From JANMEX01 sp041751995 (lineage in GTDB: Bacteria; Pseudomonadota; Alphaproteobacteria; Rhizobiales; Rhizobiaceae), in NCBI GenBank assembly GCA_041751995.1, contig JBGSHY010000103.1:1-64000 (forward strand): 64,000 nucleotides of DNA, read 5' to 3'. The notes beneath the pieces are model-generated. The model was not told the origin of the DNA and ran no database searches. It saw only the letters and a list, made by a program, of their open reading frames with translations. How positions within the stretch are numbered: the first letter of the stretch is position 1; every line of letters begins with the position of its first letter. The translations under genes and the position numbers were made by a program. Shown one piece after another: positions 31,643-39,885 of this stretch.

Positions 31643-31839
31643 GGAATTTCTCGCAAATTCGGTTTCACACGGCAGGCCGTTCGCCTTAGCCGGTTTCGCG
31701 CCGTTCCATAGCAGTGATTTTGCGCTTTGCAATCGCCGCTTTCGGCCCATGCCGACCAAAATCGTGGTCCGAAAGCCCGATCGAAACCATTCCTTAACAG
31801 GAATTGACGACAAAGGGCTTTGGTGGGTGGGCAGCGCAC

Positions 31840-34029
31840 ATGAATTACGAGAAGACGTTCGGCAAGAGCCATAAAAAAGCAGTCATTCTCGGCAGCATTG
31901 CCGCGTTCGCCTTTTTGTCCGTTGCCATGTCTGCAATCGTAGGGTTTTCCGTCAAGTCAGTCACAGACAACACCAACATGCTGGATGACAGCCGGTCACG
32001 CTCGACAGTAAATGCGGCGCTTCACAATATCACCGACCAGATGGAAGGCATCACCCGCGACAACGCGATCTGGGATGATGCCGCAGAAGCTGCCTACAAA
32101 ACCAATGATGTCCAGTGGATGTTTGAAAATTGGGGTCAGACGACGCTTGACTACCCGCTTTACAATGAAGCGCTGGTGATCGAAGCCGATGGCACGCCGG
32201 TCATGGCTTATGACAATGGCGTAGAACTGGCTTGGACGCCCGGCCAATTCTACGGCCCGTCTTTCGACGCCCTTTTGCAGAAAGTCAGAGTGGCGGAAGG
32301 CGTTGGCAACAGAGCGATGATGGAATCGGCCTTTGTCATGACACCGCAAGGCCTGACGGTGATGAGCATCGGGCCAATTCTGGCATCTTCCTTCGATATG
32401 AAAATTGATCTGGCAAAACGCCGCTTTGTCGTGTTTTCGCGCCAGATGAGCGCTGAAGACATTGCGGGCATGAGCGAGACGTACGTCGTTCCCGGCCTGC
32501 GGTTCGAGCGGGAAAAGTCTGCCGGACTGTTGCAGACAGCGGTAAATGACGCAACGGGACAAACGATCGGCTTTCTCGCCTGGCCGCCACAAAATCCGGG
32601 CCACAAGGCCTTCGACAAGATTTCTCCCTATCTGCTCGCCGTCCTTGCGCTTCTGGCCTCACTGCTTTTCGGCTTTGTCGCGTTCTTCAGATTTCTGGTT
32701 CGTGATATCAACCGTGACCGGATCAGGGCGCAATACGAATCCACCCATGATCCGCTGAGCGGCCTTCTGAACCGGTCAGGCATGTTCCGCAAACTTGCAG
32801 TTATGATGGGAGCGCAGAAAGAAGGCCTGATACCGACGCTGGTCTATCTTGACCTGGACGGCTTCAAGGACGTCAACGATTCATATGGCCATGCTGTTGG
32901 TGATCTTCTGATACAGGACGTGGCAGGAAAGCTTGCAAAACTTACTCCCGACGGTGCTTGCGTGGCGCGCCTTGGCGGTGACGAATTTGCAGTTCTTATA
33001 AACGTAAGTCATGCGTGCCAGGATGCCGGCAACATCGCCGCTGCAATTCACCGCTTGTTCAAGGAACCGTTCAATATCGACGGCCGCACCGTTGTCGTTG
33101 GCGCAAGCATTGGCATCGCGCTGGCGGATGATCCGGCAATTGATGCCGTGGAACTGGTCCGGCAGGCAGATCTTGCCATGTACCGTGCCAAGGATCTGGG
33201 CCGGGGACGCACTGTCCTGTATGAAACCACATTTGACGAAGATCACGCCGATCAGCACCAACTCGAATCTGATTTGCGTGAAGCGATTGCCGCCAATGAT
33301 CTTGCTGTTGCTTATCAACCCTTGGTCGATGCCAAAACCAGCCAATGGCTTGGAGTCGAAGCCTTGGCGCGGTGGGTAAACAAAAGAACCGGCGAATCGG
33401 TCCCACCTGACACGTTCATTCCGATCGCCGAACGTTCAGGCCTGATCGAGCTTCTTGGTTTGCAGATACTGCGCAAGGCGTTGACAGAATCAAACAATTG
33501 GCCGGGTCTCAAAATGTCGGTCAATGTCTCGCCGGCCCAGTTTCGCAACCCTGCTTTTCCCGAGCATGTCGCACGGATCATCGCGGAAACCGGCGCAGAT
33601 GCGAAAATGCTGACTCTGGAGGTCACTGAAGGCTTTTTTGTGCGCAATCCGGAGCGGGCGCAGCGCATCGTGAAAGCGCTCAAAGCGCTTGGCGTTTCGA
33701 TTTCACTGGATGATTTTGGCTCGGGCTTCTCGTCCATCGGCTATCTGCGCCAGTTCGATTTTGACCGCCTCAAGATCGACCGCTCATTCATCTCGGCGCT
33801 CGACAACGAGGCAAATGCGCCAAATGTCATTCAGGCGACCGTGGCGTTGGCCAACGCGTTCAACATTCCGGTCACGGCTGAAGGCATAGAACGTGAAGAG
33901 CAGGCAATTATCCTGCGCCTGTCGGGCTGTGATGAATTCCAGGGCTTTCTGTTTGGCCGGCCGATGGCGGCAAGCGAAATCAACAAGATACTCCGCCGAA
34001 GCGTCGACGAAGCTGAGTCAGCGGCCTGA
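31840..34029 (+). CDS. CHASE4-GGDEF-EAL membrane protein (bifunctional c-di-GMP enzyme)
   Basis: A 729-residue signalling protein. An N-terminal helix (AVILGSIAAFAFLSVAMSAIVGF) and a second one (PYLLAVLALLASLLFGFVAFF, about residues 262-282) bracket a periplasmic CHASE4-like sensor (TRDNAIWDDAAEAAY). The GGDEF domain has RLGGDEFAVL intact (about 375), so cyclase activity is possible. The EAL domain has VEALARW, NVSPAQF, LEVTEGFF, SLDDFGSGFSS, LKIDRSF and TAEGIER, so phosphodiesterase activity is also possible. ATG 31840 is preferred to TTG 31804. It overlaps the convergent RidA-like gene by 12 bp. Confidence 0.93.
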   Translation: MNYEKTFGKSHKKAVILGSIAAFAFLSVAMSAIVGFSVKSVTDNTNMLDDSRSRSTVNAALHNITDQMEGITRDNAIWDDAAEAAYKTNDVQWMFENWGQTTLDYPLYNEALVIEADGTPVMAYDNGVELAWTPGQFYGPSFDALLQKVRVAEGVGNRAMMESAFVMTPQGLTVMSIGPILASSFDMKIDLAKRRFVVFSRQMSAEDIAGMSETYVVPGLRFEREKSAGLLQTAVNDATGQTIGFLAWPPQNPGHKAFDKISPYLLAVLALLASLLFGFVAFFRFLVRDINRDRIRAQYESTHDPLSGLLNRSGMFRKLAVMMGAQKEGLIPTLVYLDLDGFKDVNDSYGHAVGDLLIQDVAGKLAKLTPDGACVARLGGDEFAVLINVSHACQDAGNIAAAIHRLFKEPFNIDGRTVVVGASIGIALADDPAIDAVELVRQADLAMYRAKDLGRGRTVLYETTFDEDHADQHQLESDLREAIAANDLAVAYQPLVDAKTSQWLGVEALARWVNKRTGESVPPDTFIPIAERSGLIELLGLQILRKALTESNNWPGLKMSVNVSPAQFRNPAFPEHVARIIAETGADAKMLTLEVTEGFFVRNPERAQRIVKALKALGVSISLDDFGSGFSSIGYLRQFDFDRLKIDRSFISALDNEANAPNVIQATVALANAFNIPVTAEGIEREEQAIILRLSGCDEFQGFLFGRPMAASEINKILRRSVDEAESAA

Positions 34030-34404
34030 GCGAAATGCCGTCACTTCGATTTCGATTTTCATCTCGGGGCGAATCAGCCCGCAGATGATCATGGTCGCCG
34101 CAGGGCGAATCTCGCCGAATGTTTCGCCAAGAATTGGAAACACAAGATCGGCATAGGCCGTGTCCGTCACGTAATAATGCGCCCGCACGACGTCGCTGAA
34201 CGAGAAACCAGCCGCAGCCAGCGCCTTGCCAATCGTGGCGAGACAATTGCGCGTCTGTTCTTCCACGCTTTTGGGCATCACCATCGTGGCATAGTCATAG
34301 CCGGTGGTGCCGGATACGAAGCACCAGCCGTCTCGAACGACCGCGCGCGAATAGCCAGCCGTGCGCTCGAACGGGGAGCCAGTGGAGATCAGTTTGCGGA
34401 TCAT
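34018..34404 (-). CDS. RidA/YjgF-family protein lacking the catalytic arginine
   Basis: A 128-residue Rid-fold protein (CFVSGTTGYD, VVRAHYYVTD, FGEIRPAATMI). In RidA proper, an arginine in the PAR motif hydrolyses reactive enamines/imines; here that place reads PAAT, so imine deaminase activity is not expected and the protein belongs with the non-RidA Rid subgroups. It is followed by the Ivy-like gene (four-base overlap at 34401-34404), hence likely co-transcribed. Function not assigned. Confidence 0.85.
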   Translation of the reverse strand: MIRKLISTGSPFERTAGYSRAVVRDGWCFVSGTTGYDYATMVMPKSVEEQTRNCLATIGKALAAAGFSFSDVVRAHYYVTDTAYADLVFPILGETFGEIRPAATMIICGLIRPEMKIEIEVTAFRSGR

Positions 34405-35222
34405 TCGATTTTGGTGTCCACGTAAGCCTTCTGCAATTGCGCAGGCCAGGTCTTCAAGTCCGCAGGCCAGAACGTCTCGCCCTTTTCAAATAACCGGCTG
34501 CCGGCGTAGACTTGCTTTTTCTCAAGGTCGATGCCGAAGAATCCGTTTTGACCGCCGCAGGCGTGCGGGGCGCAGCCGGAAACCGCGATGAACTTGCCGT
34601 CGATGAATTCGGGATTTCCCGAAACCGACAGGCCTGTGATCACTTCGTCAAATTTGTCCCCGAGCAGCGCCTGTCCGGCAGCATAGATGTCTGCATTGTC
34701 GAACAGGTCCCAAGGACCGCTCACCGACTTCGGATCCAAATTCGCCCAACTGGTGCCCGACTTCGGTGTAAAGACAAGCTTGCCGACATCGACCAGTCCG
34801 GTTGACGGCGACCAGCTCTTGAGGGTTTCAATCGCACCCGGCTTAAGGAACGGCACATAATAGATTTCATTGGTGGTGACCGCGGGCTCCGGCGACCCGC
34901 ACTCGCCGATCACTTCAAGCTTGGCATCCGGCGAATCGACCGGCAGCGTCAAGATGAGCGAATTTGGCCCGCAAGCGTTGCCGCCATCGCCACCAGATAA
35001 GAGCATCACTTCCTCTCCCGCTAAGGTAACGATCCTGTCAAAAGCAACATAGAAGTTTCGGTACAGTTCAACGCCATTGTAGCTGACCGTGATTTCTTCG
35101 TCCTCGCCGCGCGCAAAGGCAATTTCAGCATCGCCGAACTTGACGGGAACCGGGATGTCCTCCTGCGCAACAGCGGGCACGGCCGTTGTCAAAAGCAGGG
35201 CGAAAAACAAGAAGCGCATCAA
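34401..35222 (-). CDS. Secreted protein with Ivy-like (lysozyme inhibitor) C-terminal domain
   Basis: A 273-residue protein with a clear signal peptide (MMRFLFFALLLTTAVPAVAQ). The first part, about residues 20-150, is an unrecognised beta-rich region with cysteines in GNACGPNSL and GECGSPEP. The C-terminal part resembles Ivy, inhibitor of C-type lysozyme: WDLFDNADIYAAGQALLGDKFDEVITG and then GKFIAVSGCAPHACGGQNGFFGIDLEKKQVYAGSRL. Ivy carries C-x-PHDC; here CAPHAC has Ala for Asp, so inhibitor function is uncertain. Periplasmic by inference. Confidence 0.7.
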   Translation of the reverse strand: MMRFLFFALLLTTAVPAVAQEDIPVPVKFGDAEIAFARGEDEEITVSYNGVELYRNFYVAFDRIVTLAGEEVMLLSGGDGGNACGPNSLILTLPVDSPDAKLEVIGECGSPEPAVTTNEIYYVPFLKPGAIETLKSWSPSTGLVDVGKLVFTPKSGTSWANLDPKSVSGPWDLFDNADIYAAGQALLGDKFDEVITGLSVSGNPEFIDGKFIAVSGCAPHACGGQNGFFGIDLEKKQVYAGSRLFEKGETFWPADLKTWPAQLQKAYVDTKIE

Positions 35223-35292
35223 TGAAAACTCCGGCTTGGGTCTGGAACCTGCCGGAGTGTTTCACAGGCTTTGCAACAATTGCAAGACAGAC

Positions 35293-35532
35293 CTATGCCG
35301 GTTTGACCAGCCGGTGAACGATCTTGCGCACAACCGGCGCGACAAACAGCACCACCGGAAACGCAAACGCCCAGCTTGTCGCCCAAGAGCGCATCCACTT
35401 GGCGACAAATTCCGGATGAGACACGCCAACACCCATCACATTGGCTATGCCTGTCACCAGAAACGACATCATGCCTGACAGGAGAAGTCCGAACACGACG
35501 CCTTCAAAACGCTTGGGTATAAAAGGCTGCAT
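35293..35532 (-). CDS. DUF2798 membrane protein
   Basis: A 79-residue inner-membrane protein with two helices (GVVFGLLLSGMMSFLVTGIANVMGVG and WATSWAFAFPVVLFVAPVVRKIV), the DUF2798 plan. The FVAKWMRSWATSWAFAFPVV core is the typical family block. Function is unknown. It lies between the Ivy-like gene and leuD on the same strand, three bases after the leuD stop. Confidence 0.82.
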   Translation of the reverse strand: MQPFIPKRFEGVVFGLLLSGMMSFLVTGIANVMGVGVSHPEFVAKWMRSWATSWAFAFPVVLFVAPVVRKIVHRLVKPA

Positions 35533-35535
35533 GTT

Positions 35536-36141
35536 CTATGCCCAGGGGCGGTTGACCGCAGCCGTCTTTTCATAGGCCTCGATCTTTGGCGCGCGCTCCA
35601 TCGTCAGGCCGATGTCGTCAAGACCGTTGAGCAGGCAATGGCGTTTGAAGGCATCGAGGTCAAACTTGATCACGCCGCCGTCCGGCCCGCGGATTTCCAG
35701 CGCTTCAAGGTCAACCGACACCGTCGCATTGGAGCCGCGCGAGGCGTCATCCATCAGCTTGTCGAGATCGGCCTGACTGACAGTGATTGGCAAAATGCCG
35801 TTCTTGAAGCAGTTGTTGTAGAAAATGTCGGCGAATGAGGTTGAGATCACGCAGCGGATGCCAAAATCCAAGAGCGCCCACGGGGCATGTTCGCGTGAAG
35901 ATCCACAGCCGAAATTGTCACCGGCCACCAAAATTTCGGCCTTGCGGTAGGCTGGTTTGTTCAGGATGAAATCCGGGTTTTCGGTGCCGTCCTCATGGTA
36001 GCGCATTTCGGCAAACAGGCCGACGCCAAGACCGGTGCGCTTGATCGTTTTCAGATAATCCTTGGGGATGATCATGTCGGTGTCGACATTGACGATCGGC
36101 AGTGGTGCGGCAACGCCGGTGAGCTTGGTGAACTTTTGCAT
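35536..36141 (-). CDS. leuD: 3-isopropylmalate dehydratase small subunit
   Basis: Forms the swivel domain of the LeuCD isomerase that converts 2- to 3-isopropylmalate. The 201-residue product contains NVDTDMIIPKDYLKTI, ILVAGDNFGCGSSREHAPWAL and FADIFYNNCFKNGILPI, all diagnostic. leuC is not in the window. Downstream on minus comes the DUF2798 gene with a three-base gap. Confidence 0.95.
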   Translation of the reverse strand: MQKFTKLTGVAAPLPIVNVDTDMIIPKDYLKTIKRTGLGVGLFAEMRYHEDGTENPDFILNKPAYRKAEILVAGDNFGCGSSREHAPWALLDFGIRCVISTSFADIFYNNCFKNGILPITVSQADLDKLMDDASRGSNATVSVDLEALEIRGPDGGVIKFDLDAFKRHCLLNGLDDIGLTMERAPKIEAYEKTAAVNRPWA

Positions 36142-36201
36142 CGTTTACTCTCGGAAAGATGGGATTTGGCCGGTGCTTTACAGGATATCGCCCGGCAAAG
36201 C

Positions 36202-36223
36202 AAAGGGGCGCAAGCGCCCCTTT
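36202..36223 (-). terminator. Intrinsic terminator after the 36241-36675 gene
   Basis: AAAGGGGCGC (36202-36211) and GCGCCCCTTT (36214-36223) form a near-perfect hairpin; the minus side continues GCTTTG. Confidence 0.72.
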
Positions 36224-36240
36224 GTACGACATTGGCCGGT

Positions 36241-36675
36241 TCAGACGGCCATCAGCGTGATCCCGCCAGCGTCTGTTCCGGTCAGCCGTTTCGACCGACC
36301 ATCCTTGCCGAACACCATGGTGATACGCGAGCGCCTCGCCTCAAAAAGGTCTGACGTGGAAACATCCACCGCCGGATCGAAATGCACGGTTATGCGGGTA
36401 AGTTCCGGATTGACGGTTTCCTCGAGACCGACAATCCGACCCTTGGCGGACTTGCCGTGAACAGTGCCTTCAACCTCTGCGCCAAGTGAAAAGCCTTTGG
36501 GCTTCTCCGCCGGGATCGGCCGCGCGCTGAGCGTATTCCAGTCGCGCGCACCATGTTTGCGGGCAATCATTTCCAGCGCCTTGCCATGGCCAAGGCTCAT
36601 GCCTTCGCCGGTAAGACCCTCACGCAAAATCTTCGCCTGATGTTTATAGTCTGTGATCGCGCCAATGCTGTGCAT
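36241..36675 (-). CDS. Small protein with N-terminal glyoxalase-superfamily-associated domain
   Basis: A 144-residue protein. Its first 50 residues (ITDYKHQAKILREGLTGEGMSLGHGKALEMIARKHGARDWNTLSA) match the short helical domain often fused to or filed under glyoxalase-superfamily proteins. The rest (VEGTVHGKSAKGRIVGLEETVN) is a beta-rich domain with no known name. Start 36675 is chosen because AAGGA is eight bases upstream; ATG 36684 is an alternative. Function unknown. Confidence 0.72.
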   Translation of the reverse strand: MHSIGAITDYKHQAKILREGLTGEGMSLGHGKALEMIARKHGARDWNTLSARPIPAEKPKGFSLGAEVEGTVHGKSAKGRIVGLEETVNPELTRITVHFDPAVDVSTSDLFEARRSRITMVFGKDGRSKRLTGTDAGGITLMAV

Positions 36676-36914
36676 GGTCGTCATCCTTTCCAAAAGGACG
36701 GCCTGTTGATTACGGGAGCCTGCATTGCCGTCTCTGCCGTCATCCGGTCAGGAACGATTTCATGACGGAACTTCACCATTTCTTGTGGACTGCAGGCGGC
36801 AGGGGTTCCGGACCCATGACCGCCAGATAGGAGCGATAATCGCCAAATGCAAGTCTGCAGCTCGGAGGCGTCGGAGACCATTTGAGAAGCCACCACACCC
36901 GGACAGTTGGCGTG

Positions 36915-36973
36915 ATTTTCGAGAACCGGTGCGGAGCGTACTACTGTACGTGAGCACCGGAAGCGCAGAAAAT
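36915..36973. repeat. Nested REP/RIME-like palindrome
   Basis: Outer arms ATTTTC (36915-36920) and GAAAAT (36968-36973), then CCGGTGC (36926-36932) with GCACCGG (36954-36960), then CGTAC (36937-36941) with GTACG (36946-36950) around TACT. Three nested stems around one centre in a gene-poor spot fit a palindromic repeat family. Only one copy was seen here. The 339-bp gap 36676-37014 has no other feature that I can support. Confidence 0.6.
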
Positions 36974-37014
36974 TGCATCAAATGACCGGTGTGGCTGAAT
37001 TATTATAAGGTCTT

Positions 37015-38178
37015 TCAGATCACGTTCAGTTCAACAAATGGCCTGTTCTCCGCGATCCGCTCAAACGCAAAAGCTGAACAATCCAGCGTCTGGTATTTGC
37101 CGGTCACAATCAGTTCGGCAATTGCCCGCCCTGCAACAGGCGCCTGCTGCACGCCGTGACCGGAAAAACCGGTGATGAAATGCAGATTGCCGATTTCCGG
37201 GTGCGTGCCGATCACCGCGTTCTGATCGAAGGTGTTGAACTCATAGTGACCGACCCACGCTCCATCCTGCTTGATTGCTTCAAAAGCCGGGACGCGGGTG
37301 AAGAGAGCTGGCCAGACTTCGTTTTCAAACTGGTCCCAGTCCGGATCAAAGTCACCGTCGCGGGCGCGCAGCTCTGTCGTCTCGTCCGGCGACCATGCGC
37401 CGATGAAACGGTCGCCCTCCGGCCGGAACCACACGCCGGACGGGTCGGCCACCAAGGGCAAGTCGGTCATCGCCGTGGCGCATTTGAAAATGAACACGGT
37501 GCGCTTGCGCGGCTCCACCGGCAAATGAACGTTAATCCCCGCAGCCAGATCGCCCGACTGCGCGCCTGCCGCCAGCACCAGCGTGCCGCAGGAGACCTCT
37601 GATCCATCCGCAAGCACGACGCCCGTCACCTTAGCGCCGTCACGCTCGATTAAGGCTGCCGCCTGATTGATCAGGGTGACGCCCCGGTCGCGCCCGTCGC
37701 GGCGGAAGAAGGCCGCAAGGCCTTGTGCGTCAAACCAGCCTTCGTTGGCCGTGCCGTAGACACCGGCTGAAATTCCCTCGGTCGATATCCACGGAAACCG
37801 GGCTCCCAGCGCCTCCGCTTCAAGAAACTCGACGGTTGAGCCTTCAGCCTTCTGCGTCCGGAAATTGGTTTCAAGGATCGGCCGCCCGGCCTCGCTAGCC
37901 AGCACCAGATAGCCGTTCTCATGCACCTTGATGTCGGCGCGCCCTTCGGCCCGCAACCGCCTGATCAGCGCCAGCGTCGCCATTGACAGGCGGATGTTCT
38001 CGCCTTGGCTGAACTGCTGGCGGATGCCGGCGGCGGACAAGGATGTGGCAGCTTGCGAAAATGCCGGATCACGTTCAACGACCGCGATGGAGCCTTCAAA
38101 ACCCATCTCTTTCAGATGCCACGCCGTGGCGCTGCCGGACATGGCCCCGCCGATGATAAGAACGTCGAAATGCTGCAT
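37015..38178 (-). CDS. FAD-dependent oxidoreductase (DAO family)
   Basis: A 387-residue amine/amino-acid oxidase-like protein. It begins FDVLIIGGAMSGSATAWHLKEMGFEGSIAVVERDPAF with the GxGxxG-type loop GGAMSG, then SLSAAGIRQQFSQGENIRLS, and near the end NLHFITGFSGHGVQQAPVAGRAIAEL, the DAO C-terminal FAD contact. Substrate is likely an N-methyl or D-amino acid, not defined. The long frame runs to 38340, but ATG 38178 starts the domain. It is divergent from the CitE-like gene. Confidence 0.88.
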   Translation of the reverse strand: MQHFDVLIIGGAMSGSATAWHLKEMGFEGSIAVVERDPAFSQAATSLSAAGIRQQFSQGENIRLSMATLALIRRLRAEGRADIKVHENGYLVLASEAGRPILETNFRTQKAEGSTVEFLEAEALGARFPWISTEGISAGVYGTANEGWFDAQGLAAFFRRDGRDRGVTLINQAAALIERDGAKVTGVVLADGSEVSCGTLVLAAGAQSGDLAAGINVHLPVEPRKRTVFIFKCATAMTDLPLVADPSGVWFRPEGDRFIGAWSPDETTELRARDGDFDPDWDQFENEVWPALFTRVPAFEAIKQDGAWVGHYEFNTFDQNAVIGTHPEIGNLHFITGFSGHGVQQAPVAGRAIAELIVTGKYQTLDCSAFAFERIAENRPFVELNVI

Positions 38179-38267
38179 GGTGTCACCGATGATTTGCTGA
38201 ACGGCTTTTAGCGCAAAATGATGGTCTGGCACTTGCGAATTTTTGTTATGTCTTTCATCAGTCTGGC

Positions 38268-39137
38268 ATGACCATTCGCCCACTCCGCTCCGTCCTCTAT
38301 GTACCGGCCGCCAATGAGAAGGCGCTCGGCAAACTGCCATCGCTGGATATGGATGCCGTGATCATCGACCTTGAGGATGCCGTGCATCCGCAGGAGAAAG
38401 CCGCCGCGCGTGAAACCATGGTGCGCAGCCTTGTCAGTTGGCAGGAGCGCAAGACCCTCCTTTCCGTTCGCATCAATCCGCTGGACGGCGGCTACGGCCT
38501 GGATGACTTGAAAGCTGCGCTCAGCGTCAAGCCGGACGCCATTGTCTTGCCAAAAGTGGAATCGCCTGCGGCGATCCTGGCGCTCTCCGATGCAATGTCA
38601 GACCTTGACGCCGATCCGGCGACCCGCATCTGGGCGATGATCGAAACCCCGCGATCCATCTTCAACCTCGCCCAGATCGCCGAACTCGGCCATCATCGTA
38701 CCGGGCGGTTGAATTGTTTCGTTACTGGAACAAACGACTTGATGAAGGAAACCGGCGTCCGGGATGCATCGGAAATGCAGCCATGGCTGATGCAGATCGT
38801 GCTCGCCGCCAAGGCAGGCGGCCTCGCCGTGCTCGACGGTGTCCATAATGATTTTGCCGACATTCCGGGCCTCGAAAGCGCCTGCCATCTCGCCCGCGGC
38901 CGCGGTTTTGACGGCAAGACGCTGATCCACCCGTCACAAATCGACGCCGCCAACCGCGTCTTCGCACCAGATGCCGCCGAACTGGCGGAAGCGCGAACCA
39001 TCATCGCTTCCTTTGCGCTGCCGGAAAACAGCGGCAAGGGCGTGATCAGCATTCAAGGCCGCATGGTCGAGCGGCTGCATCTGGCCATGGCGGAGAAGAC
39101 CGTCGTCATGGCTGGCGTAACTCAGGAGAAAAACTGA
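38268..39137 (+). CDS. HpcH/HpaI aldolase/citrate lyase family protein (CitE-like)
   Basis: A 289-residue CoA-ester lyase-like TIM barrel. Blocks SVLYVPAANEKALGKLPSLDMDAVIIDLEDAVHPQEKAAAR, VLPKVESPAAI, IWAMIETPRSIFNLAQIA and GRGFDGKTLIHPSQIDAAN are typical of CitE/malyl-CoA lyase relatives; the metal-binding Glu and Asp are in place. It could cleave citramalyl- or malyl-CoA; no citE partner genes are nearby. The RBS context is weak, the ATG is immediate. It is followed one base later by the DUF1737 gene. Confidence 0.88.
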   Translation: MTIRPLRSVLYVPAANEKALGKLPSLDMDAVIIDLEDAVHPQEKAAARETMVRSLVSWQERKTLLSVRINPLDGGYGLDDLKAALSVKPDAIVLPKVESPAAILALSDAMSDLDADPATRIWAMIETPRSIFNLAQIAELGHHRTGRLNCFVTGTNDLMKETGVRDASEMQPWLMQIVLAAKAGGLAVLDGVHNDFADIPGLESACHLARGRGFDGKTLIHPSQIDAANRVFAPDAAELAEARTIIASFALPENSGKGVISIQGRMVERLHLAMAEKTVVMAGVTQEKN

Positions 39138-39138
39138 C

Positions 39139-39345
39139 ATGCAAATCTACCGCCTCATCACCGGCCCCGACGACAACGCCTTCTGCCACCGCATCACCGC
39201 CGCATTGAACAAGGGTTGGTCGCTGCACGGTTCACCATCGCTGACCTTCGATCCGGTCCAGAGCTGCACCATTTGCGGACAGGCTATTACCAAGACCGTC
39301 GAAGGGAAGACTTACGACTCGGAGATGAAGCTGGGCGAGCAATAG
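39139..39345 (+). CDS. DUF1737 domain protein
   Basis: A 68-residue protein starting MQIYRLITGPDDNAFCHRITAALNKGWSLHGSPSLTFD, the DUF1737 pattern, with cysteines in QSCTICGQAI. Function unknown. It starts one base after the CitE-like stop and is surely co-transcribed with it. Confidence 0.85.
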   Translation: MQIYRLITGPDDNAFCHRITAALNKGWSLHGSPSLTFDPVQSCTICGQAITKTVEGKTYDSEMKLGEQ

Positions 39346-39349
39346 TCCT

Positions 39350-39772
39350 TTATTCAACTTGGGCTTCCAAAGCTTCCATATCTTCATCCCCCAGCCCGAA
39401 ATGGTGGCCGATCTCGTGGATCAGCACGTGGGCGATGATGGTGCCGAGCGCTTCTTCATGCTCGGCCCAATAGTCGAGGATCGGGCGCCGGTAGAGCGTG
39501 ATCTTGTTCGGTCCCTCGCCTGTCTGCGGGTTCCACAGTTCGGCAATGCCGCGCCCCTCAAACAGGCCAAGCAGGTCAAACGGGCTGTCCAGCGACAGGT
39601 CGTCGCTGATATCCTCGTCCGGAAATTCCGAGATCTGAATGATGATGTCGCCCGTCAGCGCGCGGAATTCCTCCGGCAGATGCGCATAGGCTTCCACCGC
39701 GATCGATTCCATTTCCGTAAGCGATGGGGAGAGCTTGGAGGCCCAATCCCCTGTCTGGTCTATGCGCGCCAT
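39350..39772 (-). CDS. Minimal metallopeptidase-like zincin
   Basis: A 140-residue cytoplasmic protein with the zinc motif HEIGHHFGLGDEDM (HExxHxxGxxD) near residues 119-132. The preceding LYRRPILDYWAEHEEALGTIIAHVLIHEIGHH block marks the small proteobacterial metallopeptidase family (acidic, without propeptide). The natural substrate is unknown. It converges on the DUF1737 gene at four bases. Confidence 0.85.
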   Translation of the reverse strand: MARIDQTGDWASKLSPSLTEMESIAVEAYAHLPEEFRALTGDIIIQISEFPDEDISDDLSLDSPFDLLGLFEGRGIAELWNPQTGEGPNKITLYRRPILDYWAEHEEALGTIIAHVLIHEIGHHFGLGDEDMEALEAQVE

Positions 39773-39840
39773 GTAAGTATCCGTTTGTTTGACCCGATAT
39801 AGCCATTGACGGCCCGGTCCGCAAAGCCGCTCAAACGAAA

Positions 39841-39864
39841 AAGGGCGGCCCGAAGACCGCCCTT
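39841..39864 (-). terminator. Intrinsic terminator after the Bax-inhibitor gene
   Basis: AAGGGCGG (39841-39848) pairs with CCGCCCTT (39857-39864). The minus strand continues with TTTTTCGTTT. Confidence 0.82.
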
Positions 39865-39885
39865 CTTGAAAAGTCAGTGCCGATA

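Noticed and set aside
36725..36985. 86-codon ORF in the gap before the DAO gene
   Set aside because: It runs through the nested palindrome and has basic low-complexity content.
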